From positions 806,001-870,000 of the forward strand of contig CAVVOF010000004.1 in the NCBI GenBank assembly GCA_963749905.1: DNA of 64,000 bases, written 5' to 3'. The translations under genes were made by a program, and so were the position numbers. Within the stretch, counting starts at the first letter, position 1. Each line of letters begins with the position of its first letter. The stretch is from UBA10649 sp963749905. GTDB lineage: Bacteria > Actinomycetota > Actinomycetes > S36-B12. Positions 44,726-53,565 of the stretch are shown here, piece after piece. The notes beneath the pieces are model-generated. The model saw only the letters and a list, made by a program, of their open reading frames with translations. It searched no databases and had not been told where the DNA came from.

Positions 44726-45825
44726 AGTGCGCCTCCGATGGCGGTTGCAGGATCGATGCGGGCGATGCGTCGCAGGGAGAACAGGGCGCCGACCACGCCC
44801 GCGACCACGGTGAAGACGGCGATCGTGATCAGCGTGTCGGTGCGGAACAGGGTCGGCACCTGCGCCGGGATCAGCATCCCGAACAATCGGGCCACCACGG
44901 CGCCGATGATGACTCCGAGAACGGAGGCGATGGCGGCCTGGGCGATGACACCCCGGCCGAGCCGTCCCGTCGACGATCCCAGTGCCTTCAGCGCCGCGAA
45001 CAGTTCGCGCTTCTCCAGCACCACCAGGGCGAAGAACAGGGCAACGACGAGAGCCGCCACCGCCAGCGTGGTGTAGATGATCGCGTTCAGCGTCGAGCTC
45101 TGCTGCTCGACGCCGGGGATGGCCAGGCCGGTCTGCTCCGCGGTGAGCGCCGTGGTCCCCGGCACGGTCGCGGCGATGGCCGCGAGGTCAGGCGCACCCT
45201 CGGTCGTGAACGCGATCGCGTTCACTGCAGTCGGCTGGCCGCGCAGTTCGGGGCGGACGGCGTCCCGCATCGCGCGCCACGTCGGCACGCTGGTCCAGGC
45301 GGTGGGCTGCAGCTGATAGGCCGAGTCGGACACGAAGCCGACCACCTCCGCGCTCACCTCGCCCACCGAGATCTGGCTGCCGATGGCCACGCCCGCGTCG
45401 CGGAGTCGCGTGTCGACCGCCGCCACGCCGTCCTCGCCGGCCTCGGGCAGTCGTCCTTCGACCAGCGTGGTGGGCGTCCCCGCCGCTGCCATCTCCAGGC
45501 CGAAGACGGCCAGGTCGATGGCGCCCTCCGGTCCGGTGCCTCCGGTCAGCAGGACGCCAACCGGGCTCACGGATGTCACGCCCGGAGCCGACGACACAGC
45601 AGCCGCGTCCGCCTCGTCGACGCTGGACCTGACAAGCGACCCCTCGGCGTCCTCCGAGAACACGTACCCGCTCGCATTCGTGGACCGCACGGCGCCGGTG
45701 GCGCCGTAGAAGAGCCCATCAGCAAGAGCGCCCAGGACGAGGACGAGGAAGACGATCAAGGACAAGGCGGCGACGATGGAGGCGAAGCGGCCTCGTGCGC
45801 GCTGGATCTCCCGGATGGCAAGCAT
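44722..45825 (-). CDS. FtsX-like (MacB-type) permease
   Basis: 367 residues. One N-terminal helix (FASIVAALSLIVFLVLVLGA), a large extracytoplasmic domain (about 45-225) and three C-terminal helices, with the FtsX motif region EKRELFAALKALGSSTGRLG between them and a final LFSLRRIARIDPATAIGGAL. That layout is diagnostic of MacB/DevC-type permeases. It shares one base with the upstream permease stop and is homologous to it, so the two probably form a heterodimer with the ATPase. Confidence 0.88.
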   Translation of the reverse strand: MLAIREIQRARGRFASIVAALSLIVFLVLVLGALADGLFYGATGAVRSTNASGYVFSEDAEGSLVRSSVDEADAAAVSSAPGVTSVSPVGVLLTGGTGPEGAIDLAVFGLEMAAAGTPTTLVEGRLPEAGEDGVAAVDTRLRDAGVAIGSQISVGEVSAEVVGFVSDSAYQLQPTAWTSVPTWRAMRDAVRPELRGQPTAVNAIAFTTEGAPDLAAIAATVPGTTALTAEQTGLAIPGVEQQSSTLNAIIYTTLAVAALVVALFFALVVLEKRELFAALKALGSSTGRLGRGVIAQAAIASVLGVIIGAVVARLFGMLIPAQVPTLFRTDTLITIAVFTVVAGVVGALFSLRRIARIDPATAIGGAL

Positions 45826-46922
45826 CAGCGGCTCCCGGTGGCGGTGGCGGGGTCGATGCGTGCAATGCGGCGGACGCTCAGCAGGCCGGCCAGCAGTGAG
45901 AAGGCCAGGACGCCGAGCACGGTGACGAGGATGCCCACGGGGTCGAGTTGGACGGGGATGCCTGTGTTGAGGCCTTGCACGGCGAGAAGGGTCAGGGCAA
46001 CCGCGATCGCGGACGCCGCGAGGACCACGAGGGTGATCTGCAGCGCGACGGTCGCGGCCAGCGAGCGGGTCGACGCCCCGATGGCGCGCAGCAGGGTGAA
46101 CGCCTTCAACTTCTGCACGGTGAGGATCAGGAAGAAGAACCCGATCACCACGATGCCGATGATGAAGGTCAGCCCGACCAGGATGCCGAAACTCTGCGTG
46201 ATCGAGTCGATGCCGGGGATCTTGGCCACCGCGTCGTCGAGCGTGTACCCGACGGTCCCGGGCACGGTCGTGCCGACTGCTGCCGCCACCTGCGCCGGGT
46301 CGGATCCGTCGATTACGTCGAACGCGACGGCGTTGACGGGCACGAAGGGCAGCCCCGGGTTGGCGGCGTTGAGGGCGTCCGAATACGAGTCCAGCGCCAC
46401 GTAGGCGGTGGGCAGTGCGTTGAACTGGGCTCCGCGGAGCAGGCCGACGACCTCGAGCGGGATGGCGGTCGGCTCCAGGACGATCGTGTCGCCGATGGCA
46501 ACGCCGCCGCCGTCCACCGCCGCCTCGCCGGCCTTCTCAGGGAGTCGGCCGCTGGACAGACCGCCAGGCCCGCCGGGCGCCCCGGGCTCGAATCCGAAGA
46601 CCTGGAGGTCGCCTAGCGTGCCGGCCAACTCCGCCCGGGTCGTGAAGGTGCCGACTGATCCGACGGCCGCGACGCCGGGGACCTGCGCGACCGCGGCCGC
46701 GGTCTGCGGATCGAGCCGGCTGGCCGCGATGTTGTCGCGCGCAGACTCGGCGTACACCAGACCCTGCGCCTGCAGACCCTGAAGGGCGCCGGTCAAGGAG
46801 CCCACGAGGGCACCGGACAAGGTGGTGAGGAGCAGCACGAGGAACACCAGCAGGGACACGGCAGCCGTGAGGAGCCCGAAGCGCAGCTTCGCGCGACGGA
46901 CCTCCGACATCCCCAGGCTCAC
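45825..46922 (-). CDS. FtsX-like (MacB-type) permease
   Basis: 365 residues. Same layout as its neighbour: helix LLTAAVSLLVFLVLLLTTLS, outer domain about 50-230, three C-terminal helices with VQKLKAFTLLRAIGASTRSL between them, and an ending LLSVRRIARIDPATATG nearly identical to the partner. GTG 46922 is chosen because GGAGAGG lies eight bases upstream; GTG 46946 would add eight residues. First gene of the operon; its promoter lies in the 139 bases shared with the divergent diguanylate cyclase. Confidence 0.87.
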   Translation of the reverse strand: MSLGMSEVRRAKLRFGLLTAAVSLLVFLVLLLTTLSGALVGSLTGALQGLQAQGLVYAESARDNIAASRLDPQTAAAVAQVPGVAAVGSVGTFTTRAELAGTLGDLQVFGFEPGAPGGPGGLSSGRLPEKAGEAAVDGGGVAIGDTIVLEPTAIPLEVVGLLRGAQFNALPTAYVALDSYSDALNAANPGLPFVPVNAVAFDVIDGSDPAQVAAAVGTTVPGTVGYTLDDAVAKIPGIDSITQSFGILVGLTFIIGIVVIGFFFLILTVQKLKAFTLLRAIGASTRSLAATVALQITLVVLAASAIAVALTLLAVQGLNTGIPVQLDPVGILVTVLGVLAFSLLAGLLSVRRIARIDPATATGSR

Positions 46923-47061
46923 GAGGCCACCCTCTCCTGCCGACACGTCGTCGGCAAATCGAGATCGGGCAGGGTCGGGCTCTCATCCCGTGTTCGGGAA
47001 GAGCACACTGGCAATGCGCATGCGAGGAGCATGACGGGCATTGGTCCTCCAGGAGGCAGCA

Positions 47062-48000
47062 GTGCAGGGACCCCGAGAAGTGCGGTCCCTGCCGGGGCCG
47101 GTGTGGACGCTTGCACTGTGGTCGGGCCTCTACCTCGCCGTCCTCATCTTCGGACTCGTCGACGGCCACGGATCGGTGGCCAGCGCCCCTTGGGTGACTG
47201 CCCTGCCGGCAGCCGTTCTCGTTGCCGTACTGGCGTGGGGGGCTCGGACACCGGAGTGGTTCCTGCACGTGGGCGTGATCGCTCTGCTGACGACGGCGGT
47301 CGTCGAGATGTCATCAGCGGGAGATGCCATCGATGTGCTGACGACCGCCGGCGGACTGGTCGTGATGGTGGTGTACGCGGGCCTGTGGTGGCATACCTGG
47401 ATCACCTTCGTGTACGCGGCCGCGGGATCAGCCGCGATGCTCATCGGCCTGCACCTGTCGCACCTGGAGTCGGTCGTTCCGGAAGCCTGGCTCCGGATCA
47501 CCGTGACACTCATCGGCGTGGCAGTGGGAATGAACCTGGTGGTCGCACGCGGGGAGCGCATCGCGACGCACGACTCCCTGACGGGGCTGATGAATCGGGC
47601 TGGTCTCGAGCAGTACCTGCAGGTCAACGGCACTCCGGGTCGCGCGACGCTGCCCCGCACCCTCATGGAGGTCGACCTCGACGGCTTCAAGGCGGTCAAC
47701 GACCGAGGAGGGCATGCCGAGGGAGACGCGCTCCTCCGCTCACTGACGCGGGCATGGAAGGCCGTGCTGCGTCCTGACGACGTGGCGATTCGCTTCGGCG
47801 GGGACGAGTTCGTCTTCGTCCTGCCGCAGACGCCGGCCGACTCCGTGGCCCCCCTCATCGCGCGCATGCGCGCCGCTCATCCCGCGCCATGGTCCTACGG
47901 GGTGTCGGATTGGCCGGCCGGCGTGTCATTCGACGACGCACTCCGGGCTGCTGACGAGGCGATGTACCGCAACAAGGGACGCAGGACTGCGACGGATTAG
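47062..48000 (+). CDS. Membrane diguanylate cyclase (GGDEF)
   Basis: 312 residues. About five transmembrane helices (LALWSGLYLAVLIFGLVDG to ITVTLIGVAVGMNLVV) precede the GGDEF domain (about 170-312): HDSLTGLMNRAGLEQYL, MEVDLDGFKAVND and IRFGGDEFVFVLPQ. The active site is intact and the RxxD product-inhibition site (RPDD) lies five residues upstream. It makes c-di-GMP from two GTP. GTG 47062 follows AGGAGG at five bases. The stop is six bases from the stop of the convergent HD-GYP gene. Confidence 0.92.
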   Translation: MQGPREVRSLPGPVWTLALWSGLYLAVLIFGLVDGHGSVASAPWVTALPAAVLVAVLAWGARTPEWFLHVGVIALLTTAVVEMSSAGDAIDVLTTAGGLVVMVVYAGLWWHTWITFVYAAAGSAAMLIGLHLSHLESVVPEAWLRITVTLIGVAVGMNLVVARGERIATHDSLTGLMNRAGLEQYLQVNGTPGRATLPRTLMEVDLDGFKAVNDRGGHAEGDALLRSLTRAWKAVLRPDDVAIRFGGDEFVFVLPQTPADSVAPLIARMRAAHPAPWSYGVSDWPAGVSFDDALRAADEAMYRNKGRRTATD

Positions 48001-48006
48001 CAGCAT

Positions 48007-48867
48007 CTACTCACGCGAGGTCATGAGCTCCTCGAAGGCGTCAACGACCTCCGGGTCGAGCAGGACGCCCGCGTCGTCGCGGATGATGGCCACGGCGGCG
48101 TCATGGGAGATCCGCGAGTGGTACGGCCGATCGACCGTCAGCGCGTCGTAGACATCCGCGACCGCGAAGATGCGAGCCCACAGCGGGATCTCGGTACCTG
48201 CCAGCCCGCGCGGGTAGCCCGAGCCGTTCCAGCGCTCGTGGTGGCAGTAGGGAATGTCGATCGAGTCGGCGAGGAACGCGATGGGCTCGAGGATGCGTCG
48301 GGCGTTGTCGGGATGCTGTCGGATCAGCACCCACTGCTCGTCCGTGAGCGGCTCGCGGGACGACAGGATCGCTTCCGGCACCCCGAGCTTGCCGATGTCG
48401 TGCAACAGCGCCCCACGGTAGATCGGCCGGAGGTCCTTGGCGGGGACGCCCAGCTGCCGGGCGAGCGCGACGGTCAGGTCGGCCACTCGCTGGCTGTGGC
48501 TCGCCAACTGGGCCTCTCGCGCATCCATGGCGAGCGCCCACCCCAGCAGGGTCTCGTCCCACGCCTGCTCGAGGTCGCGGCGAGCGCGTCTGGACTGACG
48601 GGCGTACATCGACACCGCGACGTACAGCACGGCGGCTGACACGACCACGAAACCGAGGCCCTTGACCGTCTGCAGGGTCTCCGAGCTGGGCAGGTCCTGG
48701 GCTGACGCTGTCACGAGGCGATCGGACAGGACGATCCATGCCAGGGAGATCGCGAGGTAGACGGCCGTGAGAGTGGCGGCGAAGGACCATCGGGCCCTCC
48801 GCCGAGGAAGCGCGCTCTCGTCGAAGCGGTGCAGACCGGCGGCGACCGCGTCTGTTGTCGTAGCCAC
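48007..48867 (-). CDS. Membrane HD-GYP domain phosphodiesterase
   Basis: 286 residues. Two transmembrane helices (FAATLTAVYLAISLAWIVL and GLGFVVVSAAVLYVAVSM) flank a short outer loop. The HD-GYP domain (about 115-285) has ASHSQRVADLTVALA, ALLHDIGKLGVPE and the diagnostic HHERWNGSGYPRGLAG with metal ligands and GYP. It hydrolyses c-di-GMP. Paired tail to tail with the diguanylate cyclase, it likely sets the opposite side of the same signal. Confidence 0.92.
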   Translation of the reverse strand: MATTTDAVAAGLHRFDESALPRRRARWSFAATLTAVYLAISLAWIVLSDRLVTASAQDLPSSETLQTVKGLGFVVVSAAVLYVAVSMYARQSRRARRDLEQAWDETLLGWALAMDAREAQLASHSQRVADLTVALARQLGVPAKDLRPIYRGALLHDIGKLGVPEAILSSREPLTDEQWVLIRQHPDNARRILEPIAFLADSIDIPYCHHERWNGSGYPRGLAGTEIPLWARIFAVADVYDALTVDRPYHSRISHDAAVAIIRDDAGVLLDPEVVDAFEELMTSRE

Positions 48868-48954
48868 GTCGCCCCCAATCCCTTGGCTGGCCCCCCGCGG
48901 CCGGACAGTTCACGACGGTACTCCGATAGCTGAAGGGGCGCACCCATCTGCCCG

Positions 48955-49614
48955 TCACTCCATGCGCGACGCGCGCTCCAGTCCGTCGATGATCAGGTCG
49001 AGGCCGAACTCGAAGGAGTCGCCGAACGCATAGCCCGGCTGTAGAACATGCTCGGCCGTGAATGCCACGAGCATCGGGTACGCGGCCGCATCCATTCTCG
49101 CGGCGATCTCAGCAGTGACCTCGGCGAAGCCCTCGGTGTCGAATGACGGCAGCGTGGCCTCCTCGAACGCGAAGCCGAAGATGAAGCTGTCGAGGACCGC
49201 GTACGCGTGCGCGGTCAGCTGCCATGACAGCCCGCCACGCCGAAGGCAGGCGAGCACGGCCTCGTGGTGGCTGAGGTTCATTGGGCCCGGATTCATGCGT
49301 GACTCCATCAGGGGTGCCGCCCACGGGTGTCGGTTCAGCACTCTCCGCGCGGACACGCAGCGGACTCGGACGGCGTCCTTCCACGGCTGGTCCTCGGGTG
49401 GCAACTCGATCTCCGCGAAGACGCGTTCGACCATGCCGTCCACGATCGCCTCCTTCGACGGCACGTAGTAGTACAGCGTCATCGGCTTCACGCCGAGGTC
49501 TTCCGCGAGCCGGCGGATCGTCAGGGCCTCGAGACCGATCCGGTCGGCCAGCGCCATGGCGCCGTCGAGGACCCGGTCCTCGTTCAGGGACCCGCGGGGG
49601 GCAGTGGCAGACAT
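48955..49614 (-). CDS. TetR-family transcriptional regulator
   Basis: 219 residues. The DNA-binding domain is VLDGAMALADRIGLEALTIR with LAEDLGVKPMTLYYYVPSKE, followed by a TetR C-terminal ligand domain (AYAVLDSFIFGFAFEEATLP). ATG 49614 has AAGGAG upstream. The two palindromes at 49641-49688 lie between it and the divergent oxidoreductase gene and are its likely binding sites, giving autoregulation and repression of the neighbour. Confidence 0.92.
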   Translation of the reverse strand: MSATAPRGSLNEDRVLDGAMALADRIGLEALTIRRLAEDLGVKPMTLYYYVPSKEAIVDGMVERVFAEIELPPEDQPWKDAVRVRCVSARRVLNRHPWAAPLMESRMNPGPMNLSHHEAVLACLRRGGLSWQLTAHAYAVLDSFIFGFAFEEATLPSFDTEGFAEVTAEIAARMDAAAYPMLVAFTAEHVLQPGYAFGDSFEFGLDLIIDGLERASRME

Positions 49615-49640
49615 CGGACTCCTTCGAAGGGACTTGACCA

Positions 49641-49688
49641 TCGTACTAAGTACGAGATACCGTCGCCACATTGTCGTACAAAGTACGA
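49641..49688. promoter_or_regulatory. Pair of TetR operator palindromes
   Basis: TCGTACTAAGTACGA (49641-49655) and TCGTACAAAGTACGA (49674-49688) differ at one central base; each is a palindrome around it. Their centres are 33 bases apart, about three helical turns. They lie in the 93 bases between the divergent tetR and oxidoreductase starts. Confidence 0.88.
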
Positions 49689-49707
49689 ATCTTGGAGAGG
49701 ACACCGC

Positions 49708-50760
49708 ATGACCACGCAGACCACCACCCTGAGCCAGAACAGCACGCCCACGGCCGCCCCCGCCTCGCCGGCGATGCGGGCAGTCGTGGCACATCGCTAC
49801 GGCGGCGCCGACGCAGTCGAGGCAGCCACCATCGCCCGCCCCACGATCGCCGACGACGAGGTGCTGATCGAGGTGCGCGCGGCGGGCGTCGACCGCGGCA
49901 CCTGGCACCTGCTGACCGGACGCCCGTACGTGATCCGAGCCCTCGGCTTCGGCCTCACCCGGCCCAAGCAGCCGGTGCCCGGACTGGACGTCGCCGGCGT
50001 CGTCGTCGCCATTGGCGCGAGCGTGACCCGCTTCCGAGTGGGCGACGAGGTCTTCGGCATCGGCCAGGCCACCTTCGCCGAGTACGCGGCTGCGCCCGAG
50101 AGCAAGCTCAGCCACAAGCCAGCATCCATCGGCTTCGAGGCCGCGGCAGCGGCGGCCGTCTCCGGCTCCACCGCGTTGCAGGCGCTCACGGACGTCGGCC
50201 GTCTCACGTCGGGCCAGTCGGTCCTCGTGATCGGCGCCTCGGGGGGTGTCGGGAGCTACGCCGTCCAGATCGCGAAGGCGCTCGGCGCCCGCGTCACCGG
50301 TGTGGCGAGCGCCGCGAAGGCGGACGCAGTGACCGCCCTCGGCGCCGACGAAGTGCTCGACTACACAGCGGATGACTACCTCGACGGCAGTGCCCACTAC
50401 GACCTGATCATCGACGCGGGGGGCCTCAACCCGGTGCGGCGGCTCGCCCGGGCACTGACCCCGACCGGCACGCTCGTCATCGTCGGCGGCGAGGGCGGCG
50501 GGCGCTGGACGGGCGGGATCGGACGCAACCTCCGCGCCGCCGCGCTGTCCGTCTTCTCGAGGCGTCGCCTGACGTCGTTCATCAGCAAGGAGGGGCACCA
50601 CACGACCGATCGCCTCTCCGACCTGCTCGCCAGCGGCGCGGTGGTGCCGCTCATCGGCAACCGGTACCCGCTCGCCCAGGCGCACCAGGCAGTCGCCGAC
50701 CTCGAGGCGGGGCGCGTCACCGGCAAGGCCGTCGTCGTCGTCCACTCAGACCGGTCCTAG
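49708..50760 (+). CDS. Zinc-independent medium-chain NAD(P)-dependent oxidoreductase
   Basis: 350 residues. Domains: GroES-like (VLIEVRAAGVDRGTWHLL, PVPGLDVAGVVVAIGASVTR, FRVGDEVFGIG) and Rossmann (VLVIGASGGVGSYAVQIAK). The C-terminus has ALSVFSRRRLTSFISKEG and ends in the common AVADLEAGRVTGKAVV. Catalytic zinc ligands are absent, as in quinone oxidoreductase-like enzymes. It is divergent from the TetR gene with its twin operators in the promoter, so it should be induced by the TetR ligand, perhaps an electrophile or quinone. A DUF4386 gene follows after 30 bases. Confidence 0.88.
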   Translation: MTTQTTTLSQNSTPTAAPASPAMRAVVAHRYGGADAVEAATIARPTIADDEVLIEVRAAGVDRGTWHLLTGRPYVIRALGFGLTRPKQPVPGLDVAGVVVAIGASVTRFRVGDEVFGIGQATFAEYAAAPESKLSHKPASIGFEAAAAAAVSGSTALQALTDVGRLTSGQSVLVIGASGGVGSYAVQIAKALGARVTGVASAAKADAVTALGADEVLDYTADDYLDGSAHYDLIIDAGGLNPVRRLARALTPTGTLVIVGGEGGGRWTGGIGRNLRAAALSVFSRRRLTSFISKEGHHTTDRLSDLLASGAVVPLIGNRYPLAQAHQAVADLEAGRVTGKAVVVVHSDRS

Positions 50761-50790
50761 CCCCGACAGTCCCGAACTCAGGAGAGAAGA

Positions 50791-51528
50791 ATGAAGACTG
50801 ACACCCACACGCACCCCGTCCGGTCCACCGCCCAGGCTCGCGCCGGGGGTGACGTCGGCCCCAACCGCCGCATCGCTCGCATCGCCGGTGCCTCCTACCT
50901 GCTCATGTTCGCGCTCGCGATCCTCGCCAACTTCCTGGTCCTCGAGGGCCTGGTGGTCGAGGGCGACCCTGCATCGACGACCGCGAACATCGCCGAGTCA
51001 CCCGGCCTGATGAGCATCGGCATCGCCGCCTTCGTGGTCATCGTCCTGCTCGACGTGACGCTCTCCTGGGCCCTCTACCGGATCTTCCGGCCCGTCGACA
51101 GGCGCATGGCTGCCGTGATGGGCTGGTTCCGGCTCGGCTACAGCGTCATCCTCGGGGTATCCCTCGTCTTCCTGGTCCAGGCGCTGAACCTCGCGACGGC
51201 GGCCGCAACGTCCGGTTCGTCGCAGGCCGACGAGACCATGCAGGCCGTCGAGGCGTTCCAGACGACGTGGCTACTGGGCCTGGTCCTGTTCGGTGTGCAC
51301 CTGATGCTGCTGGGCGTCCTCGTGGCCCGCTCCCGCGTGGTTCCTCGAGCACTCGGATACGTGCTGGGCTTCGCCGGAGTGGCCTACGTCGCGGACACGG
51401 TGGCGCACCTCGCGCTCGCCGACTACTCGTCCGTGGCCGGCGTCATGCTGATGGTCGTCGCATTGCCGTCGATGTTCGGTGAGGGCTGGCTGGGGTTCTG
51501 GCTGCTCCTCACCCGCCGACTCCCCTAG
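50791..51528 (+). CDS. DUF4386 membrane protein
   Basis: 245 residues with about six transmembrane helices. RRIARIAGASYLLMFALAIL, LDVTLSWALYRIFRPVDRRM and YVLGFAGVAYVADTVAHL match the DUF4386 pattern. The function is unknown; DUF4386 genes often lie next to TetR- or MDR-type genes. It follows the oxidoreductase on the same strand with GGAGAGAAGA before its ATG, so it belongs to the TetR-controlled unit. Confidence 0.85.
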   Translation: MKTDTHTHPVRSTAQARAGGDVGPNRRIARIAGASYLLMFALAILANFLVLEGLVVEGDPASTTANIAESPGLMSIGIAAFVVIVLLDVTLSWALYRIFRPVDRRMAAVMGWFRLGYSVILGVSLVFLVQALNLATAAATSGSSQADETMQAVEAFQTTWLLGLVLFGVHLMLLGVLVARSRVVPRALGYVLGFAGVAYVADTVAHLALADYSSVAGVMLMVVALPSMFGEGWLGFWLLLTRRLP

Positions 51529-51585
51529 CCGGCGGCCGAGCCGATCCCGCAGGCGAGGGTTCGCGCACTGGATAGTCTCGAACGG

Positions 51586-52923
51586 ATGGAGCGCGAGATT
51601 CGGTACGCCGTCAATGACGACGTGCATCTCGCCTACACCGTCGTGGGCGACGGCCCGATCGACATCGTCTACGCACCCGGCATCTGGTCCAACCTGGACG
51701 TGATGTGGGAGGAGCCCCGATGGGCTCGCTTCCTCGACCGACTCGCCTCGTTCTCCCGGCTGATCGTCTTCGACATGCGCGGTGTCGGGCTGTCCGACCG
51801 GGGAGCGGCGCCTCCGTACCTCGAGTCGCAGATGGACGACATGTCCGCCGTCATGGAGGCGGCCGGCAGCGACAGCGCGGTGATCTTCGGTGGCGCGCGC
51901 GGCGGCGCGATGTCGATGCTGTTCGCGGCGACGTATCCCGAACGGGTGCGCGCGCTCGTGCTGTACGCGGCCACCACGAAGACCGTGCGCACCGCGGACT
52001 TCCCGTACGGGAAGCCCGAGCAGGAGCAGCGGGCGTTCTTCGACCGGTTCGTGGCCGAGATGGGGACGGGACAGAATCTCGACCTCCAGGGTCCGAGCGG
52101 CCTGGCCGACGCGCGTTTCGTGCGGTGGTGGGCCCGCTTCGAGCGTCTGGTCGCATCGCCGGGCGCCTACCGCGAGCTGGCGGCCATCTTCAGCGACCTC
52201 GATGTCCGCGCGGTGCTCCCCTCGATCCAGGCACCGACGCTGGTGCTGCAGCGCGAAGGCGATCACATCACTCCCGTCGGGCAGGCTCGGTACCTCGCCG
52301 AGGCGATCCCCGGCGCACGACTGGTCGAGTTCCCCGGCGACGACCACATTCCATGGCTGGGCGACGGCGACGCGATCCTCGACGAGGTCGAGGAGTTCGT
52401 GACCGGGAGCCGCCCGGCGCCCGACGTGGACCGGGTCCTGTCGACCGTCCTGTTCACCGACATCGTGGGGTCCACCGAACGGCAGGCCGCGATGGGGGAT
52501 CGCGGGTGGAAGGACCTGGTCCTCGCTCATCACCGGATCGTCCGCGACGCGCTGGCCAAGTGGCGGGGCGTGGAGAACGACACCGCGGGTGACGGCTTCT
52601 TCGCCACCTTCGACGGCCCGGCACGCGCCGTGCGGTGCGCGCTGGACGTGGTCGATCAGGTCCGCGGCCTCGGCATCGAGGTCCGGGCGGGCGTGCACAC
52701 CGGTGAGTGCGAGATCGTGGACGGCAAGCACGGTGGCATCGCCGTCGCGACCGGCGCTCGGATCTCCGGCCTGGCCGCGCCGTCGCAGGTCCTGGTCTCC
52801 CAGACCGTGAAGGACCTCGTCACCGGTTCCGGCCTGACCTTCGAGGACCATGGCGAGCACGTCCTCAAGGGCCTGCCCCAGCCGTGGCACCTGTTCGCGG
52901 CCTCGAACGCCGACCGACGCTGA
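51586..52923 (+). CDS. Alpha/beta-hydrolase-like domain fused to class III nucleotide cyclase
   Basis: 445 residues, paralogue of the protein at 33646. The hydrolase-like part (about 1-265) has VFDMRGVGLSDRG, APTLVLQREGDHITPVGQAR and DDHIPW, but the nucleophile elbow is FGGARGG, with Ala at the Ser position. The cyclase part (about 280-440) keeps metal residues in LFTDIVGSTER and AGDGFFATFDGP and an RAGVHTGECE transition-state region. The residue three before GDG is Asp instead of the adenine-selecting Lys. Probably a sensor of a small hydrophobic ligand coupled to cyclic-nucleotide synthesis. It stands alone; the product nucleotide is uncertain. Confidence 0.87.
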   Translation: MEREIRYAVNDDVHLAYTVVGDGPIDIVYAPGIWSNLDVMWEEPRWARFLDRLASFSRLIVFDMRGVGLSDRGAAPPYLESQMDDMSAVMEAAGSDSAVIFGGARGGAMSMLFAATYPERVRALVLYAATTKTVRTADFPYGKPEQEQRAFFDRFVAEMGTGQNLDLQGPSGLADARFVRWWARFERLVASPGAYRELAAIFSDLDVRAVLPSIQAPTLVLQREGDHITPVGQARYLAEAIPGARLVEFPGDDHIPWLGDGDAILDEVEEFVTGSRPAPDVDRVLSTVLFTDIVGSTERQAAMGDRGWKDLVLAHHRIVRDALAKWRGVENDTAGDGFFATFDGPARAVRCALDVVDQVRGLGIEVRAGVHTGECEIVDGKHGGIAVATGARISGLAAPSQVLVSQTVKDLVTGSGLTFEDHGEHVLKGLPQPWHLFAASNADRR

Positions 52924-52979
52924 CCGACGCTCGTCGGGGCTTTCCGCCCGCGGTCACGATGGGACGCGCATCTCGGCAA

Positions 52980-53477
52980 CTACGACGGCTCCCGCAGGAA
53001 GTGTCCGCGTTGATGCTCGAACACGAGATGCGTCTGCGCCTGGCCCACGGCCGCGTCGGACGTCAGCGACGCCAGGACGAACGACCGCAGGCGCTCGGCG
53101 TCCTCGACCGCGACGTGGATGAGGAAGTCCTCGGTGCCCGAGACGTGGAACGTCTGGATCACCTCGGGCAGCTGCGCCACCCGCGCCGCGAACCCCATCA
53201 CGTGGCGGGCATCGTGCGTGCGCAGTCGCAGGGCCACGATGGCCTGTACCGGACGGCCGACCGCGGCGGGATCCACGTCGACCGTGAACCCACGGATGAC
53301 CCGCCGCTCTACCAGCGACCGAACCCTGGCCAGCGCAGTGGACGCGGCCACGCCCACGCGGGCCGCGAGGGCGTTGTTCGGAATCCGACCGTCCCGCACG
53401 AGCTGACCGAGGATGCGCAGGTCCACCCGGTCGAGCGGCTGACGATCATTCGATGACGACCGAATCTCATCGCTCAT
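52980..53477 (-). CDS. Lrp/AsnC-family regulator, MdeR-like
   Basis: 165 residues. The helix-turn-helix is DLRILGQLVRDGRIPNNALA with AARVGVAASTALARVRSLVE; the C-terminal RAM domain has IVALRLRTHDARHVM and VIQTFHVSGTEDFLIHVAV. It is divergent from the PLP-lyase gene with 88 bases between. In Pseudomonas putida the Lrp-type MdeR activates the methionine gamma-lyase operon, and the same three-gene arrangement is seen here, so it probably senses methionine or a related amino acid. Confidence 0.9.
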   Translation of the reverse strand: MSDEIRSSSNDRQPLDRVDLRILGQLVRDGRIPNNALAARVGVAASTALARVRSLVERRVIRGFTVDVDPAAVGRPVQAIVALRLRTHDARHVMGFAARVAQLPEVIQTFHVSGTEDFLIHVAVEDAERLRSFVLASLTSDAAVGQAQTHLVFEHQRGHFLREPS

Positions 53478-53517
53478 CTGCGCACAATAGCCGGACTTTC
53501 CATCTGGATCATCGGAT

Positions 53518-53554
53518 TATTCGGTCGGAGAGACATTACTCCGAATATTCGGTC
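53518..53554. promoter_or_regulatory. Candidate Lrp-type operator
   Basis: TATTCGGTC occurs twice in direct orientation (53518-53526 and 53546-53554), and the dyad TCGGAG/CTCCGA (53525-53530, 53539-53544) lies between. This AT-richer patch sits in the divergent promoter, just before the lyase ATG at 53566. Confidence 0.6.
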
Positions 53555-53565
53555 ACCATGACGCC

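Noticed and set aside
33646..52923. The two hydrolase-like/cyclase genes as a recent duplication
   Set aside because: The proteins share layout and motifs but differ at most positions, so the duplication is old or they were acquired separately.
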